Assembly: GCF_011758745.1 (NCBI RefSeq)
Contig: NZ_JAANOV010000001.1
Span: forward strand, 1,550,001 to 1,614,000
DNA length: 64,000 nucleotides
DNA from: Amycolatopsis granulosa
GTDB lineage: Bacteria; Actinomycetota; Actinomycetes; Mycobacteriales; Pseudonocardiaceae
Reading direction: 5' to 3'
Below the pieces are notes generated by a model. That model worked only from the letters and a program-made list of their open reading frames with translations, was not told the DNA's origin and did no database searches. The position numbers and the translations under genes are program-made. Every line of letters begins with the position of its first letter. The stretch's first letter is position 1. Positions 15,986 to 25,010 of the stretch are shown piece by piece.

Positions 15986-16899
15986 CAATCGTTCTCCTCG
16001 TCGGCGGTGAGGGTCAGGAAGGCACCTTCCAGCCTGATTGCGGTGATTTCGATGTCGTGCGCGTCCGGGAACCGGGCCAGCAGCGCGCGCAGGGTCGCGT
16101 CGGAGTCCGAACTGGACACCGCGACCCGGCCGCCGCGCACCTCGTACTCGGTGACGCCGGGCAGCTCGACGACGGCCGTGACGGTGGCTCCCGGGACCGC
16201 GGCACGCAGGGTGCGGCCGCCGGCCAGCGCCCGGACCTGGGCGACGGAACCGTCCGCGGCGATCCGCCCGGCGCGCATCAGCACGACCCGGTCGGCGAAC
16301 TCCTCGGCTTCCTCCAGGTAGTGCGTCGCGAACAGCACGGTGCGGCCGGTGTTGGTGAACGCGTGCATCGACTTCCAGAACTCCCGGCGGCTGCTGACGT
16401 CCATCGCGGCCGTGGGCTCGTCAAGCACCAGCAGGTCCGGGTCGCTCACCAGGGCGATCGCGAACCGCACCCGCTGCTTCTGGCCGCCGGAGAGCTTGGT
16501 GCCCCGCCGGTTCGCCAGGTCCTCGATGCCCGCGCGCCGCAGGGCCGCGGTGACCGGCATCGGGTTGCGGTGCAGCGAGGCGACCATGCCGACCATCTCC
16601 CCGACGGTCGCGTCGTCCAGGAGCGCCGCGCCCTGGAGCATCGCGCCGATCGCGCCCCGCGCCACGGCCTCGGCCGGCGTCGCACCGAAGATCGATACCT
16701 CGCCGGAATCGGGCCTGGTCAGGCCCAGCATCATGTCGACCGTCGTGGACTTGCCCGCGCCGTTGGGGCCGAGCAGCGCGACCACCTCGCCGGGCGCGAT
16801 CGTGAGGTCGACGCCATCGACAGCACGCACGTCGCCGTAGTGTTTGCGCAACCCGGTCAGCCGCACCGCGGCCCGGGTCATCGTCTCTGTTCCCGCCAT
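15985..16899 (-). CDS. ABC exporter ATP-binding protein (DrrA-like)
   Basis: 304 residues. Walker A GPNGAGKST near 45, signature LSGGQKQR, Walker B LLVLDEPTAAMD and the H-loop ATHYLEEA. The C-terminal 80-residue extension is typical of antibiotic exporters of the DrrA type. ATG 16899 has GAAGG upstream. It is first gene of the exporter-kinase-regulator operon and is transcribed away from the XRE-cupin gene, sharing a 109-bp intergenic region. Confidence 0.94.
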   Translation of the reverse strand: MAGTETMTRAAVRLTGLRKHYGDVRAVDGVDLTIAPGEVVALLGPNGAGKSTTVDMMLGLTRPDSGEVSIFGATPAEAVARGAIGAMLQGAALLDDATVGEMVGMVASLHRNPMPVTAALRRAGIEDLANRRGTKLSGGQKQRVRFAIALVSDPDLLVLDEPTAAMDVSSRREFWKSMHAFTNTGRTVLFATHYLEEAEEFADRVVLMRAGRIAADGSVAQVRALAGGRTLRAAVPGATVTAVVELPGVTEYEVRGGRVAVSSSDSDATLRALLARFPDAHDIEITAIRLEGAFLTLTADEEND

Positions 16900-16987
16900 G
16901 CCTTCAGCGTGCCGCCGCGGGGGCAGGGGGCCACAGGCCGAGCGTCACGACCTGACCATGACAAGTGTCAGGGTTCGATTTTCCCAC

Positions 16988-17014
16988 ATATGAGATAGTG
17001 TCCCTGATATGAGA
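16988..17014. promoter_or_regulatory. direct repeats and leaderless promoter of the XRE-cupin gene
   Basis: ATATGAGA occurs at 16988-16995 and again at 17007-17014, where it contains the ATG start. Between them TAGTGT (16996-17001) fits a -10 hexamer 7 nt before the ATG. The repeats bracket the promoter, so they are candidate autoregulatory sites, which could also control the divergent ABC operon. Confidence 0.45.
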
Positions 17015-17566
17015 ACCATGGAGGATCGCCTGGCGGCCCGCCTCGCCCAACTGCGGGCGGACCGGGGGTGGTCGCTGGACGACCTCGCGGACCGGGCCGG
17101 CGTGAGCCGGTCGACGCTGTCGCGGGTGGAACGGGGCGAAATCAGCCCCACCGCGACACTGCTGGGCAAGCTGTGCACCGTCTACGAACGACCGATGTCC
17201 CGGCTGCTGACCGAGGTCGAAGCGGACGGGCCGCAGCTGGTCCGCGCACCGGAGCAGACCGTGTGGACGGACGACGACAGCGGCTTCACCCGGCGGTCGG
17301 TGTCGCCACCGCACCCGGCGTTCCGGGCGGAGGTGGTCGAGGGCACGCTCCGGCCCGGCGCCGACATCCACTACGACGCACCGTCCGTGCCCGGGCTCGA
17401 GCAGCACCTGTGGGTGCTGGCGGGCAGCGTCGAGGTGACGGCCGACGGCGAAACCCACCTGCTCGGGCAGGGCGACTGCCTGCGGTTCCGGCTGTGGGGA
17501 CCGACGCGGTTCCGCTGCCCGGGGCCGACGGCGGCGCGGTACCTGCTGGTCCTGGTGATGCCGTGA
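17009..17566 (+). CDS. XRE-family regulator with C-terminal cupin
   Basis: 185 residues. An HTH_3 domain at about 8-62 (LRADRGWSLDDLADRAGVSRSTLSRVERGEISPTATLLGKL) is followed by a small cupin (about 110-183) with LEQHLWVLAGSVEV and the GDCLRF strand. Proteins of this layout sense small molecules through the cupin and repress neighbouring detoxification or catabolic genes. The start is ATG 17009, supported by a -10 hexamer 7 nt upstream and absence of an SD. It is translationally coupled to the GNAT gene by a GTGA overlap. Confidence 0.9.
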   Translation: MRTMEDRLAARLAQLRADRGWSLDDLADRAGVSRSTLSRVERGEISPTATLLGKLCTVYERPMSRLLTEVEADGPQLVRAPEQTVWTDDDSGFTRRSVSPPHPAFRAEVVEGTLRPGADIHYDAPSVPGLEQHLWVLAGSVEVTADGETHLLGQGDCLRFRLWGPTRFRCPGPTAARYLLVLVMP

Positions 17567-18087
17567 TCACGCGACTGTCCGCAGCCGGGTTCGCGGCCGC
17601 CGTGCCCGCCCTGGGCGAGGTGCTCGCCGACTGCACGAACGGCGGTGCGTCCGTGGGCTTCCTGGCGCCGCTCGACCCGGCCGAGTCCGCCGCCTGGTGG
17701 GCGGGACTGGCCGGCGACGTGGCCGAAGGCCGGGTGCTGGTGTGGGCGGCCTGGGACGGTGCCCGGCTGGTCGGAACCGTCCAGCTCCGGCCCGCGCCGC
17801 TGCCCAACGCACCGCACCGGGCCGAACTGGCGAAACTCCTGGTCCACCGGGACGCGCGGGGGCACGGACTGGGGCGCGCGCTGCTCGCGGAAGCCGAACA
17901 CGCGGCCCGCGCGGCGGGCATCACGCTGCTGGTGCTCGACACCGAAACCGGCAGCCCGGCCGAACGCCTGTACCGGTCGGCGGGCTGGACCGAGGCCGGA
18001 ACCGTGCCGGGTTACGCCGCCGATCCGGGCGGCACGCTGAAGCCGACAACGTTCTTCTACAAGAACGCCCTGCTCACCGCGCGGTGA
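17563..18087 (+). CDS. GNAT-family N-acetyltransferase
   Basis: 174 residues, one GNAT domain. Motif A is visible as AELAKLLVHRDARGHGLGRALLAEAEHAARAAGITLLVLDT (about 85-128), with the acetyl-CoA pyrophosphate loop RGHGLG. The end has the RLYRSAGW motif. The substrate is unknown. GTG 17563 overlaps the regulator's stop codon. The pairing with an XRE-cupin regulator suggests acetylation of the ligand sensed by that regulator (inference). Its stop codon lies within a 38-bp perfect palindrome. Confidence 0.9.
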   Translation: MITRLSAAGFAAAVPALGEVLADCTNGGASVGFLAPLDPAESAAWWAGLAGDVAEGRVLVWAAWDGARLVGTVQLRPAPLPNAPHRAELAKLLVHRDARGHGLGRALLAEAEHAARAAGITLLVLDTETGSPAERLYRSAGWTEAGTVPGYAADPGGTLKPTTFFYKNALLTAR

Positions 18088-18099
18088 GCAGGGCGTTCT
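18062..18099. terminator. 38-bp perfect palindrome, bidirectional terminator
   Basis: AGAACGCCCTGCTCACCGC (18062-18080) is followed at once by its exact reverse complement (18081-18099). It covers the GNAT stop codon and lies 12 nt before the glyS stop on the other strand, so it probably terminates both convergent transcripts. No T tract follows. Confidence 0.8.
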
Positions 18100-18110
18100 C
18101 GGGTGTCCCG

Positions 18111-19496
18111 TCAGCAGCCGGGCAGGCGGGCGGCGAGGTAGGACTCGACCTTGTCGAGCGCCACGCGCTCCTGCTGCATGCTGTCGCGCTCCCGCACCGT
18201 CACGGCCTGGTCCTCGAGGGTGTCGAAGTCGACCGTGACGCAGAACGGGGTGCCGACCTCCTCCTGCCGGCGGTAGCGCTTGCCGATCGAGCCGGCGTCG
18301 TCGAAGTCGACGTTCCAGTTGCGGCGCAGCTGGGCCGCCAGGTCCTTCGCCTTCGGCGTCAGGTCGGCGTTGCGGGACAGCGGCAGCACCGCGGCCTTGA
18401 ACGGCGCCAGCCGCGGGTCGAGCCGGAGCACGGTCCGCTTGTCGACCCCGCCCTTGGCGTTGGGCACCTCGTCCTCGTGGTAGGCGTCCAGCAGGAACGC
18501 CATCATCGGGCGGCCGACACCGGCCGCCGGCTCGATGACGAACGGCCGGTAGCGCTGCTTCGTGGTCTGGTCGAAGTACGCCAGGTCCACACCGGAGTGG
18601 TTGGAGTGCGTGGTGAGGTCGAAGTCGGTGCGGTTCGCGATGCCCTCGAGCTCACCCCATTCCTGGCCGGCGGAGAAACCGAAGCGGTACTCGATGTCGA
18701 CGGTGCGCTTCGAGTAGTGCGACAGCTTCTCCTTCGGGTGCTCGTAGTGCCGCAGGTTCTCGCGGTTGATGCCGAGGTCGGTGTACCAGTCGGTGCGCAG
18801 GTCGATCCAGTACTGGTGCCAGCGCTCGTCCTCACCCGGCTCGACGAAGAACTCCATCTCCATCTGCTCGAACTCGCGGGTGCGGAAGATGAAGTTGCCC
18901 GGGGTGATCTCGTTGCGGAACGACTTGCCGATCTGGCCGATGCCGAACGGCGGCTTCTTCCGCGACGTGGTGAGCACGTTGAGGAAGTTCACGAAGATGC
19001 CCTGCGCGGTCTCGGGGCGCAGGTAGTGCAGCCCTTCCTCGGTCTCCACCGGGCCGAGGTGGGTCTTGAGCATCATGTTGAACTCGCGCGGCGCCGTGTA
19101 CTGCCCCCGTGTGCCGCAGTTCGGGCAGGGGACGTCGGACAGGTCGTCCTCCGAGGTCTCCTTGCCGGTGCGCGCGCTGTACTCCTCGGCCAGCTGGTCG
19201 GACCGGAAGCGGCGGTGGCACGAAGTGCACTCGACCAGCGGGTCGTTGAAAGCGTTGACGTGGCCGGAGGCCACCCACACCTGGCGCGGCAGGATCACGG
19301 AGGAGTCGAGGCCGACGACGTCGTCACGGCTCTGCACCATCGTGCGCCACCACTGGCGCTTGATGTTCTCCTTGAGCTCGACGCCGAGCGGTCCGTAGTC
19401 CCACGCCGACCGGGTTCCGCCGTAGATCTCCCCGCTCGGGAAGACGAAGCCACGACGCTTGCACAAGCTGACGACGGTCTCAATGTTGGCGGGCAC
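18111..19496 (-). CDS. glyS: glycyl-tRNA synthetase (single-chain type)
   Basis: 461 residues, the length of the dimeric bacterial/eukaryal-type GlyRS. Class II motif 1 lies near [23 protein letters not shown], motif 2 in [28 protein letters not shown] and motif 3 in [16 protein letters not shown]-x2-C / C-x2-C zinc element (CTSCHRRF ... CPNCG) is inserted. It charges tRNA-Gly, for which a gene lies at 45707. GTG 19496 is selected because GGAGAG precedes it and the conserved start ([25 protein letters not shown]) follows. It is divergent from smtB-zur, as in mycobacteria. Confidence 0.97.
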   Translation of the reverse strand: MPANIETVVSLCKRRGFVFPSGEIYGGTRSAWDYGPLGVELKENIKRQWWRTMVQSRDDVVGLDSSVILPRQVWVASGHVNAFNDPLVECTSCHRRFRSDQLAEEYSARTGKETSEDDLSDVPCPNCGTRGQYTAPREFNMMLKTHLGPVETEEGLHYLRPETAQGIFVNFLNVLTTSRKKPPFGIGQIGKSFRNEITPGNFIFRTREFEQMEMEFFVEPGEDERWHQYWIDLRTDWYTDLGINRENLRHYEHPKEKLSHYSKRTVDIEYRFGFSAGQEWGELEGIANRTDFDLTTHSNHSGVDLAYFDQTTKQRYRPFVIEPAAGVGRPMMAFLLDAYHEDEVPNAKGGVDKRTVLRLDPRLAPFKAAVLPLSRNADLTPKAKDLAAQLRRNWNVDFDDAGSIGKRYRRQEEVGTPFCVTVDFDTLEDQAVTVRERDSMQQERVALDKVESYLAARLPGC

Positions 19497-19671
19497 TCCA
19501 CGCTCTCCATCAGATGCGGGGACGGTTAACAGTTGTTGACAAGCGTATCCGGCGGTGCTGCCGAGGCCCGGCGCGGGGCTTGACACGGTCCGGGCGAGGC
19601 GATAACGGCAACCACTACCGGAAGAACACTAGGATGGAGGGACACCGACCGACGCGAGGCTGGAGATGGCT

Positions 19672-20055
19672 ATGCCGATGGTTCGCCCGGACGCCGCGTT
19701 GCCCGGACTGCCCGACGAGGCCGAGCAGGTGCACGCCGCCGACGAGCTGAACCCGCGGACGCCACCGCAGCCGGCCACGACGCTGTCCGAGGCCGGTGAG
19801 CTGCTGCGGGCCTTGTCGGCGCCGGTGCGCATCGCGATCGTGCTCCAGCTGCGCGACGCCGACCGGTGCGTGCACGAACTGGTGGATGCGCTGGACGTCG
19901 CGCAGCCGTTGATCAGCCAGCACCTGCGGGTGCTCAAGGCGGCCGGGGTGGTGCGGGGTGAGCGCCGGGGCCGCGAAGTGGTCTACCGGCTCGTCGACGA
20001 TCATCTTGCGCACATCGTGATGGACGCGGTGGCCCACGTCCAGGAGGGTTCATGA
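19672..20055 (+). CDS. smtB: SmtB/ArsR-family zinc-responsive repressor
   Basis: 127 residues. A winged HTH (about 45-100) has CVHELVDALDVAQPLISQHLRVLKAAGVV. The alpha-5 metal site DDH-x10-H-x2-E (Asp, His, His, Glu) exactly fits the zinc-sensing SmtB/CzrA pattern. Zinc binding releases such repressors from DNA. ATG 19672 is preferred to ATG 19666 because TGGAG then has 6-nt spacing. TAGGAT at 19630-19635 is a candidate -10. It overlaps zur by 4 nt (ATGA). The same smtB-zur pair beside glyS is found in mycobacteria (Rv2358-Rv2359). Confidence 0.93.
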   Translation: MPMVRPDAALPGLPDEAEQVHAADELNPRTPPQPATTLSEAGELLRALSAPVRIAIVLQLRDADRCVHELVDALDVAQPLISQHLRVLKAAGVVRGERRGREVVYRLVDDHLAHIVMDAVAHVQEGS

Positions 20056-20489
20056 CGAGTAGCGAGGTCCGCCGCGCACCGGTACCCGGTCGCCGGTCCA
20101 CCAAGCAGCGGGCGGCCGTGGTCGACCTGCTGGCCGAGGTCGACGACTTCCGGTCCGCGCAGGAGCTGCACGACGAGCTGCGCAAGCGCGGCGACGGCAT
20201 CGGGCTGACCACCGTGTACCGGACGCTGCAATCGCTGTCCGAGGCCGGCGAGATCGACGTGCTGCGCACCGAGTCCGGCGAGGCGGTTTACCGCCGCTGC
20301 TCGACGCACCACCATCACCACCTCGTGTGCCGGCACTGCGGGTTCACCGTCGAGGTCGAGGGCCCCGCGGTGGAGCGCTGGGCCGAGAAGGTGGCGACCG
20401 GCAACGGGTTCTCCGAGATCCGCCACACGGTGGAGATCGTCGGCACCTGCGCCGAGTGCACCCAGCGCCGGGAGAGCCGGGTGTCCTGA
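20052..20489 (+). CDS. zur: zinc uptake regulator Zur (FurB)
   Basis: A 145-residue Fur-family repressor. A winged HTH covers about 18-80 (TKQRAAVVDLL...GIGLTTVYRTLQSL). The regulatory metal region contains the HHHHH run in STHHHHHLVC. The structural zinc site is CRHC ... CAEC. Zur-Zn represses zinc import and zinc-free ribosomal paralogue genes. The C-terminal tail is short. It is co-transcribed with smtB, which in mycobacteria represses the pair when zinc is low. Confidence 0.95.
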   Translation: MTSSEVRRAPVPGRRSTKQRAAVVDLLAEVDDFRSAQELHDELRKRGDGIGLTTVYRTLQSLSEAGEIDVLRTESGEAVYRRCSTHHHHHLVCRHCGFTVEVEGPAVERWAEKVATGNGFSEIRHTVEIVGTCAECTQRRESRVS

Positions 20490-20643
20490 CGCTGTCGTCG
20501 TGCCCGGCGTGCGGCCGAGCGGCGACCCACCGCCGGGCTTGTGCCTGTCGGCGTGCGTGCCGAAGGCGAGCGGGTACCCGTCCTGGCTTCCGCGGCGATC
20601 CCGGTTGGTGTGCTGGTGACGCCCTCACGCGAGGAAACAGAAC

Positions 20644-21363
20644 CTAGTACTCGTACGGATCGTGCGGCGCCGGGATCGGCCGCAGCGAGTCGACCGTGAG
20701 GTCCGGCGTGTAGCCGTTCCCGGCGACGGCCGTGCCGGGGACGACCTGGCCGGTGACCACGAGCCAGCTGTCGTCGCGGAAGCGGGCCGCCGCGGGGCCG
20801 GTGAGGCGGACGGTCACCGGCGCGGCGTCGGCCGCGCAGCAGCGGATCACCATCCGTGCCAGCAGCACCCCGTCCCTGCCGTGCACGACGAACCCCGTGA
20901 GCTCGACGGTGCGACCGGTGAGGGAGCCGCGCGCGTCCCAGCCCGCGCGGGTGACGAACTCGGTCAGGGTCAGCGGCACCACGCTCCCGCCCGGCAGCGG
21001 CGGGAACGCGGCCGCGTCCTGCGTGGCGGCCCGGGGTGCGGCCGGGGCGCGCAGCACCGAGTCGGAGCCGAGCGCGGGCGGGGCCACGAGGAACACCGCG
21101 AGGACGGGCACGGCCAGCAGCCACGCCGAGCGCGCCGCGTGGTGGTGGCCGTGCACGGCCGGGACAGCGGCCCGGGCCTGCCGCGCGGCCAGCACGTCCC
21201 GCACGATCGCCACCACGCCGAGCAGCAGGATCACCGCTCCCCCGGCGATCACCCACGGGTGCTGCGCCGGCTTGACGTAGCGCAGGTAGTCGCCGTTGAT
21301 CCCGATCTTGAGCAGCGCCCCGCCCAGGAGCACCAGCAGGACGTTCTGCGTTTCGCGCCGCAT
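20644..21363 (-). CDS. TIGR03943 / DUF1980 membrane protein
   Basis: 239 residues. Two N-terminal membrane helices (VLLVLLGGALLKIGINGDYLRYV and PWVIAGGAVILLLGVVAIV), a His-rich loop HGHHHAAR, a third helix, then an extracytoplasmic OB-fold-like domain (VELTGFVV, RMVIRCCAADAAPVTV). The RCCAAD motif is characteristic of the YcgQ/TIGR03943 family, always paired with a DUF318 permease (two genes upstream). The cysteines and histidines and the nearby zur gene suggest a metal-linked transport role (inference). It ends in a loosely conserved Asp/Tyr-rich tail. Confidence 0.87.
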   Translation of the reverse strand: MRRETQNVLLVLLGGALLKIGINGDYLRYVKPAQHPWVIAGGAVILLLGVVAIVRDVLAARQARAAVPAVHGHHHAARSAWLLAVPVLAVFLVAPPALGSDSVLRAPAAPRAATQDAAAFPPLPGGSVVPLTLTEFVTRAGWDARGSLTGRTVELTGFVVHGRDGVLLARMVIRCCAADAAPVTVRLTGPAAARFRDDSWLVVTGQVVPGTAVAGNGYTPDLTVDSLRPIPAPHDPYEY

Positions 21364-21372
21364 CGGGCTCCC

Positions 21373-21735
21373 CTACCGTTGCCGTGGGACGACGACGAGC
21401 CAGTCGGTGGCGGTGACCAGGAACGCGACGGCCCCGGCCAGCGCGAGCAACGCGGCGACCGCGCCGAACGCCGCTCCGGCCCGGGCCGGTCCCACCGCAG
21501 CGCGCCGGCCGAGGACGCCGAACAGCACGGCCAGCACCGCCATCACCAGGATCAGCACCCACAGCGCGCCGAGCACCAGCATCAGCACCACGGCGGCCGG
21601 TGACGGCAGCGCGTCCCCGGCCCGCGGGTGCACGAACGCCCAGGTCACCCACGTCGACACGGCCATCACGACCGCGACGGCACCCAGTGCGGCCGACGCC
21701 ACGGCCAGCCCGGCTCGCGGCTGCTGCGCGCTCAT
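21373..21735 (-). CDS. small four-helix membrane protein
   Basis: 120 residues with about three to four hydrophobic helices (ALGAVAVVMAVSTWVTWAFV, VVLMLVLGALWVLILVMAVLAVLFGVLG, AFGAVAALLALAGAVAFLV). No family recognised. ATG 21735 overlaps the permease stop (ATGA) and the gene ends 9 nt before the TIGR03943 gene, so it belongs to the same three-gene operon. It may be a third membrane subunit. Confidence 0.75.
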   Translation of the reverse strand: MSAQQPRAGLAVASAALGAVAVVMAVSTWVTWAFVHPRAGDALPSPAAVVLMLVLGALWVLILVMAVLAVLFGVLGRRAAVGPARAGAAFGAVAALLALAGAVAFLVTATDWLVVVPRQR

Positions 21736-22742
21736 CCCGCACCGCCGAGGACGAGGATCCCGGTGATCACCGCGCACGCCGCGGCGACGACGAACGTCAC
21801 CGGCGCGAACCGCAGCGCGAACGACCGGCCGAAGGTGCCGGCCTGGAGGGCGAACAGCTTGACGTCGATGGCCGGGCCGACCACCAGGAACACGAGCCGT
21901 GGCAGAAGCGGGAGGCCGGTGAGGGAGGCAGCCACGAACGCATCGGCCTCGCTGCACAGGGCGAGCACCACCGCCAGCACGGCCATGACCGCGACACCGA
22001 GCGCGATCTGGTGACCGAGGACCTCGAACCAGGCGGCCGGCACGAGGATGTTCATCGCGGCGGCGATGAGCGCGCCGAGCACCAGGAACCCGGCCGACTC
22101 GACCAGATCGGCGCGTGCGGTCTCGGTGAAGGTGCGCCACCGGTCACCGCCCTCGGGCAGCCGCTCCAGCGCGCGCCGCACGATCCAGTCGAGCTTGCCC
22201 CACCGCGCCCAGAGCAGGCCCATCACCACGGCGGTGGCGAAGGAGCCGAGGAACCGGGCGAGCACCATCTCGGGCCGCCCCGGGAACGCGACCGCGGTGG
22301 CGACGAGCACCACCGGGTTCACCGCCGGGGCTGCCAGCAGGAAGGTCAGCGCCGCGGCCGGCGCCACCCCCTGCCCGATCAGCCGGCGCGCCACCGGCAC
22401 CGACGCGCATTCACAGCCCGGCAGGGCGACCCCGGCGAGCCCCGCGACGCCCACCGCGCCCACCCGGTTGCGCGGGATCACGCGGCGCAGCGCTCGCGCC
22501 GGGACGAACGCCGCGATCGCGCCGCTGATCAGCACGCCGAGCACCAGGAACGGCAGGGCCTGCACGCACACCGCGACGAACACCGTGGAGCCGGTGCGCA
22601 GAGCCGGCACCCCGAGCACCTCACGCAGCCAGCCCTGCCCCAGCACGGCGACGATCAGCAGCGCGCAGAGCACCTCGAGGGAGGTGATCCGGCCACGCCG
22701 CCGCGTGCGCCCGGGCTCGGTCCGGTCCAGTGCTTCGCTCAC
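21732..22742 (-). CDS. DUF318-family permease (YcgR/YraQ-like)
   Basis: 336 residues from GTG 22742 (S-E-A-L-D-R-T). Eight or so membrane segments. The conserved block VGVAGLAGVALPGCECASVPVARRLIGQGV carries the paired Cys of the family, and FLLAAPAVNPVVLVAT follows. The second half repeats the topology (LCSEADAFVAASLTGLPLLPRLVFLVVGPAIDVKLFAL). These permeases occur with TIGR03943 partners and are often metal-associated. Zur is the neighbouring regulator; I could not find an unambiguous Zur box upstream. Two hairpins lie 45-100 bp upstream. Confidence 0.85.
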   Translation of the reverse strand: MSEALDRTEPGRTRRRGRITSLEVLCALLIVAVLGQGWLREVLGVPALRTGSTVFVAVCVQALPFLVLGVLISGAIAAFVPARALRRVIPRNRVGAVGVAGLAGVALPGCECASVPVARRLIGQGVAPAAALTFLLAAPAVNPVVLVATAVAFPGRPEMVLARFLGSFATAVVMGLLWARWGKLDWIVRRALERLPEGGDRWRTFTETARADLVESAGFLVLGALIAAAMNILVPAAWFEVLGHQIALGVAVMAVLAVVLALCSEADAFVAASLTGLPLLPRLVFLVVGPAIDVKLFALQAGTFGRSFALRFAPVTFVVAAACAVITGILVLGGAG

Positions 22743-22786
22743 CGGGCCGATACTGCCAGGCAGGACCGACAGGAGTCGCGGAACGG

Positions 22787-22839
22787 GTGCACGAGTGGAC
22801 CCCTCGTGCACTTTCCGGCACGAGATGACCATCTCGTGC
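22787..22839. terminator. pair of adjacent 9-bp hairpins sharing GCACGAG
   Basis: GTGCACGAG/CTCGTGCAC (22787-22811, 7-nt loop) is followed after 6 bases by GCACGAGAT/ATCTCGTGC (22818-22839, 4-nt loop). They lie downstream of the uppS-YbjN genes and upstream of the permease operon, both on the minus strand. A tandem-hairpin terminator or a repressor binding pair are both possible. Confidence 0.55.
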
Positions 22840-22985
22840 GCGGCCCGCGGCACTGCGGCCGAGGCGAACCCGCGCGCGCTCGCAGCAAGCCGGGGCAGCC
22901 CGGTTCGGTTTCACCAGCGGCGCGCCGCCTGCGGTGGGGGGCCAACCGGCACCGCCGCAGGATCCGCCACCCGCACCACCGCGCC

Positions 22986-23390
22986 CTACGTCAGCTCCGA
23001 CCGCAGTTGCGACGCCGTCGACACCACGAGCATCAACAGCGTCCCCAGGGCGGGGATCTCCAGCCCCTGCGCCGGGAACGCGTAGCGCAGCGTCAGGTCC
23101 AGCCCGCGCTCCGCGTGCTGCACCCCGAGCGTCCCGAACAGGCCCTGCCCCGCCCGCTCGGCCGCCTTCGCCGCGAAGGCCGGGTCGTCGGGCAGGTCCC
23201 ACCCCACCACGCAGGTCAGGCTGAGTACCGTCAGCCCCTCCGCGAGCTGCGTCGACTGCACCACGCACGGCACCCCGTTGTGCGAGAACGTGAGCGCACC
23301 GTCGTCGTCGACGTGGACCTCGAGGTAGGTCTCCAGCGCCGACCGCGCCCGGTTCAGCAGCTCCGCCGTGTCGGCCGCCTCCGTGTTCAC
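22986..23390 (-). CDS. YbjN-domain protein
   Basis: 134 residues, soluble, alpha/beta with the type III chaperone-like YbjN fold. Visible: an N-terminal helix [22 protein letters not shown], core strands [10 protein letters not shown] and [12 protein letters not shown], and a C-terminal segment [25 protein letters not shown]. Mycobacteria carry a gene at the same place beside uppS (Rv2360c). GTG 23390 overlaps the uppS stop (GTGA). Function unknown; YbjN proteins are thought of as stress-related chaperone-like factors. Confidence 0.8.
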   Translation of the reverse strand: MNTEAADTAELLNRARSALETYLEVHVDDDGALTFSHNGVPCVVQSTQLAEGLTVLSLTCVVGWDLPDDPAFAAKAAERAGQGLFGTLGVQHAERGLDLTLRYAFPAQGLEIPALGTLLMLVVSTASQLRSELT

Positions 23391-24205
23391 GATGCCCCCT
23401 TCGCCGCGTCCACCGCGGCACCGAACCGGCGATCCCGGCGCGCGTACTCCTCGCACGCCGCCCACAGCTGACGCCGGTCGAAGTCCGGGAACAGCGTGTC
23501 CTGGAAGACGAACTCCGCGTAGGCCGACTGCCAGAGCAGGAAGTTCGAGGTGCGCAGCTCCCCGGACGGGCGCAGGAACAGGTCCACGTCCGGCATGTCC
23601 GGCTGGTACAGGTACTTCGCGAGCATCCGCTCGTCCACCTTGTCCGGGTTGATCTTGCCCTCGGCGGCCAGCTGCGCCACGCGGCGGGCGGCGTCGGCGA
23701 TCTCCGCGCGGCCACCGTAGTTCACGCACATCGTCATGTTCAGCAGCGTGTTGTGCCGGGTCTTCTCCTCCGCGGCCTGCAGCTCCTTGATCACGCTGCG
23801 CCACAGCCGCGGCGCCCGCCCGGCCCACCGGATCCGCACACCGATCGAGCCCAGGTAGTCGACCTGCCGCCGGATGGTGTCGCGGTTGAAGCCCATCAGG
23901 AACCGCACCTCGTCCGGGCTGCGCTTCCAGTTCTCCGTGGAGAACGCGTACACCGACAGCCACTTGACACCCAGCTCGACCGCGCCGCTGGCGACGTCGA
24001 TCATCACCGCCTCACCGCGCTTGTGCCCCTCGATCCGCGGCAGGCCGCGCTGGTTCGCCCAGCGGCCGTTGCCGTCCATCACCAGGGCGACGTGCTTCGG
24101 CACCAGTTCGGCGGGGATCACCGGCGGGCGCGCGCCGGAGGGGTGCGGGTCCGGTGCCCGCAGTTCCACCGCCGCCGACCGCGCCGCACGTGCCTTGAGC
24201 CGCAC
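23387..24205 (-). CDS. uppS: Z-type polyprenyl diphosphate synthase (decaprenyl/undecaprenyl)
   Basis: 272 residues from GTG 24205. The start was chosen because GGGAGG lies 5 nt upstream; the ATG at 24271 would run back into recO. cis-prenyltransferase motifs: [27 protein letters not shown] (catalytic Asp and FPP phosphate site), [20 protein letters not shown], and the end block [27 protein letters not shown]. It makes the lipid carrier for peptidoglycan and arabinogalactan assembly at the membrane. It sits between recO and the YbjN gene as in mycobacteria. Confidence 0.96.
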   Translation of the reverse strand: MRLKARAARSAAVELRAPDPHPSGARPPVIPAELVPKHVALVMDGNGRWANQRGLPRIEGHKRGEAVMIDVASGAVELGVKWLSVYAFSTENWKRSPDEVRFLMGFNRDTIRRQVDYLGSIGVRIRWAGRAPRLWRSVIKELQAAEEKTRHNTLLNMTMCVNYGGRAEIADAARRVAQLAAEGKINPDKVDERMLAKYLYQPDMPDVDLFLRPSGELRTSNFLLWQSAYAEFVFQDTLFPDFDRRQLWAACEEYARRDRRFGAAVDAAKGAS

Positions 24206-24242
24206 CAGATCCTCCCACTGCTTCGGGTTGCGGCCTCCGACC

Positions 24243-24998
24243 CTACTTGCCCGCCTGGAGCTCCCTGGCACGCCTCTCGACGAGCGGCAGCGACTTCAGC
24301 TGCCGCTCGAGGTGCCACTGCAGGTGGGCTGCGACGATTCCGCTCGCGTCCCGGCGGATCGGCGGTACCGAAGCCTCCGCCACGTCCCAGTCGCCGTGCA
24401 GCAGCGACTCCAGCAGCACCAGCACCTCGGGCGCGGGATGCACCGAACCGGGCGCCCGGCAGTCGCCGCACAGCGAACCGCCGGCCTGCACGTTGAACGC
24501 CGCGTGCGGACCGGGCAGGCCGCACCGCGCGCACTCGGTGATCGCCGGCGCCCAGCCGGCGAACACCATCGCCCGCAGCAGGAACGCGTCCAGCACCAGG
24601 GAGGCGTCCCGCCGGCCGTCGGCCAGCGCCCGCAGCGCCCCGACCACCAGCAGGTACAGCCGCATCGCCGGCTCACCCTCTTCGGCGGTGAGCCGGTCGG
24701 CGGTCTCGGCGATCGCGCTGGCCGCGGTGTACCGCTGGTAGTCGCCCACCAGGGGCAGCGCGAACGCGTCGACCGTCTGGACCTGGGTGATCACGTCCAG
24801 CGAGCGCCCGGTGTAGAACTGCACGTCGACGTGCCCGAACGGCTCCAGCCGCGCCCCGAACCGCGACGTCGTGCGGCGCACGCCCTTCGCGACGGCCCGG
24901 ACCTTGCCGTACCGCCGCGTCAGGAACGTGATGATGCGGTCCGCCTCACCCAGCTTGTGGACCCGCAGCACCACGCCGGTGTCGCGATAAAGACTCAC
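24243..24998 (-). CDS. recO: DNA repair protein RecO
   Basis: 251 residues. An N-terminal OB fold ([41 protein letters not shown]) precedes a helical domain with a four-Cys zinc finger CARCGLPG ... CGDCRAPG. RecO loads RecA onto SSB-coated DNA with RecR. The GTG start gives the canonical SLYRD N-terminus. It is followed by uppS after 37 nt. Confidence 0.96.
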   Translation of the reverse strand: MSLYRDTGVVLRVHKLGEADRIITFLTRRYGKVRAVAKGVRRTTSRFGARLEPFGHVDVQFYTGRSLDVITQVQTVDAFALPLVGDYQRYTAASAIAETADRLTAEEGEPAMRLYLLVVGALRALADGRRDASLVLDAFLLRAMVFAGWAPAITECARCGLPGPHAAFNVQAGGSLCGDCRAPGSVHPAPEVLVLLESLLHGDWDVAEASVPPIRRDASGIVAAHLQWHLERQLKSLPLVERRARELQAGK

Positions 24999-25010
24999 GT
25001 CCCCATCGTC

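Noticed and set aside
22743-22985. Zur box upstream of the DUF318 permease
   Set aside because: No TGANAATCATTTTCA-like sequence; the visible symmetry is the GCACGAG hairpin pair.
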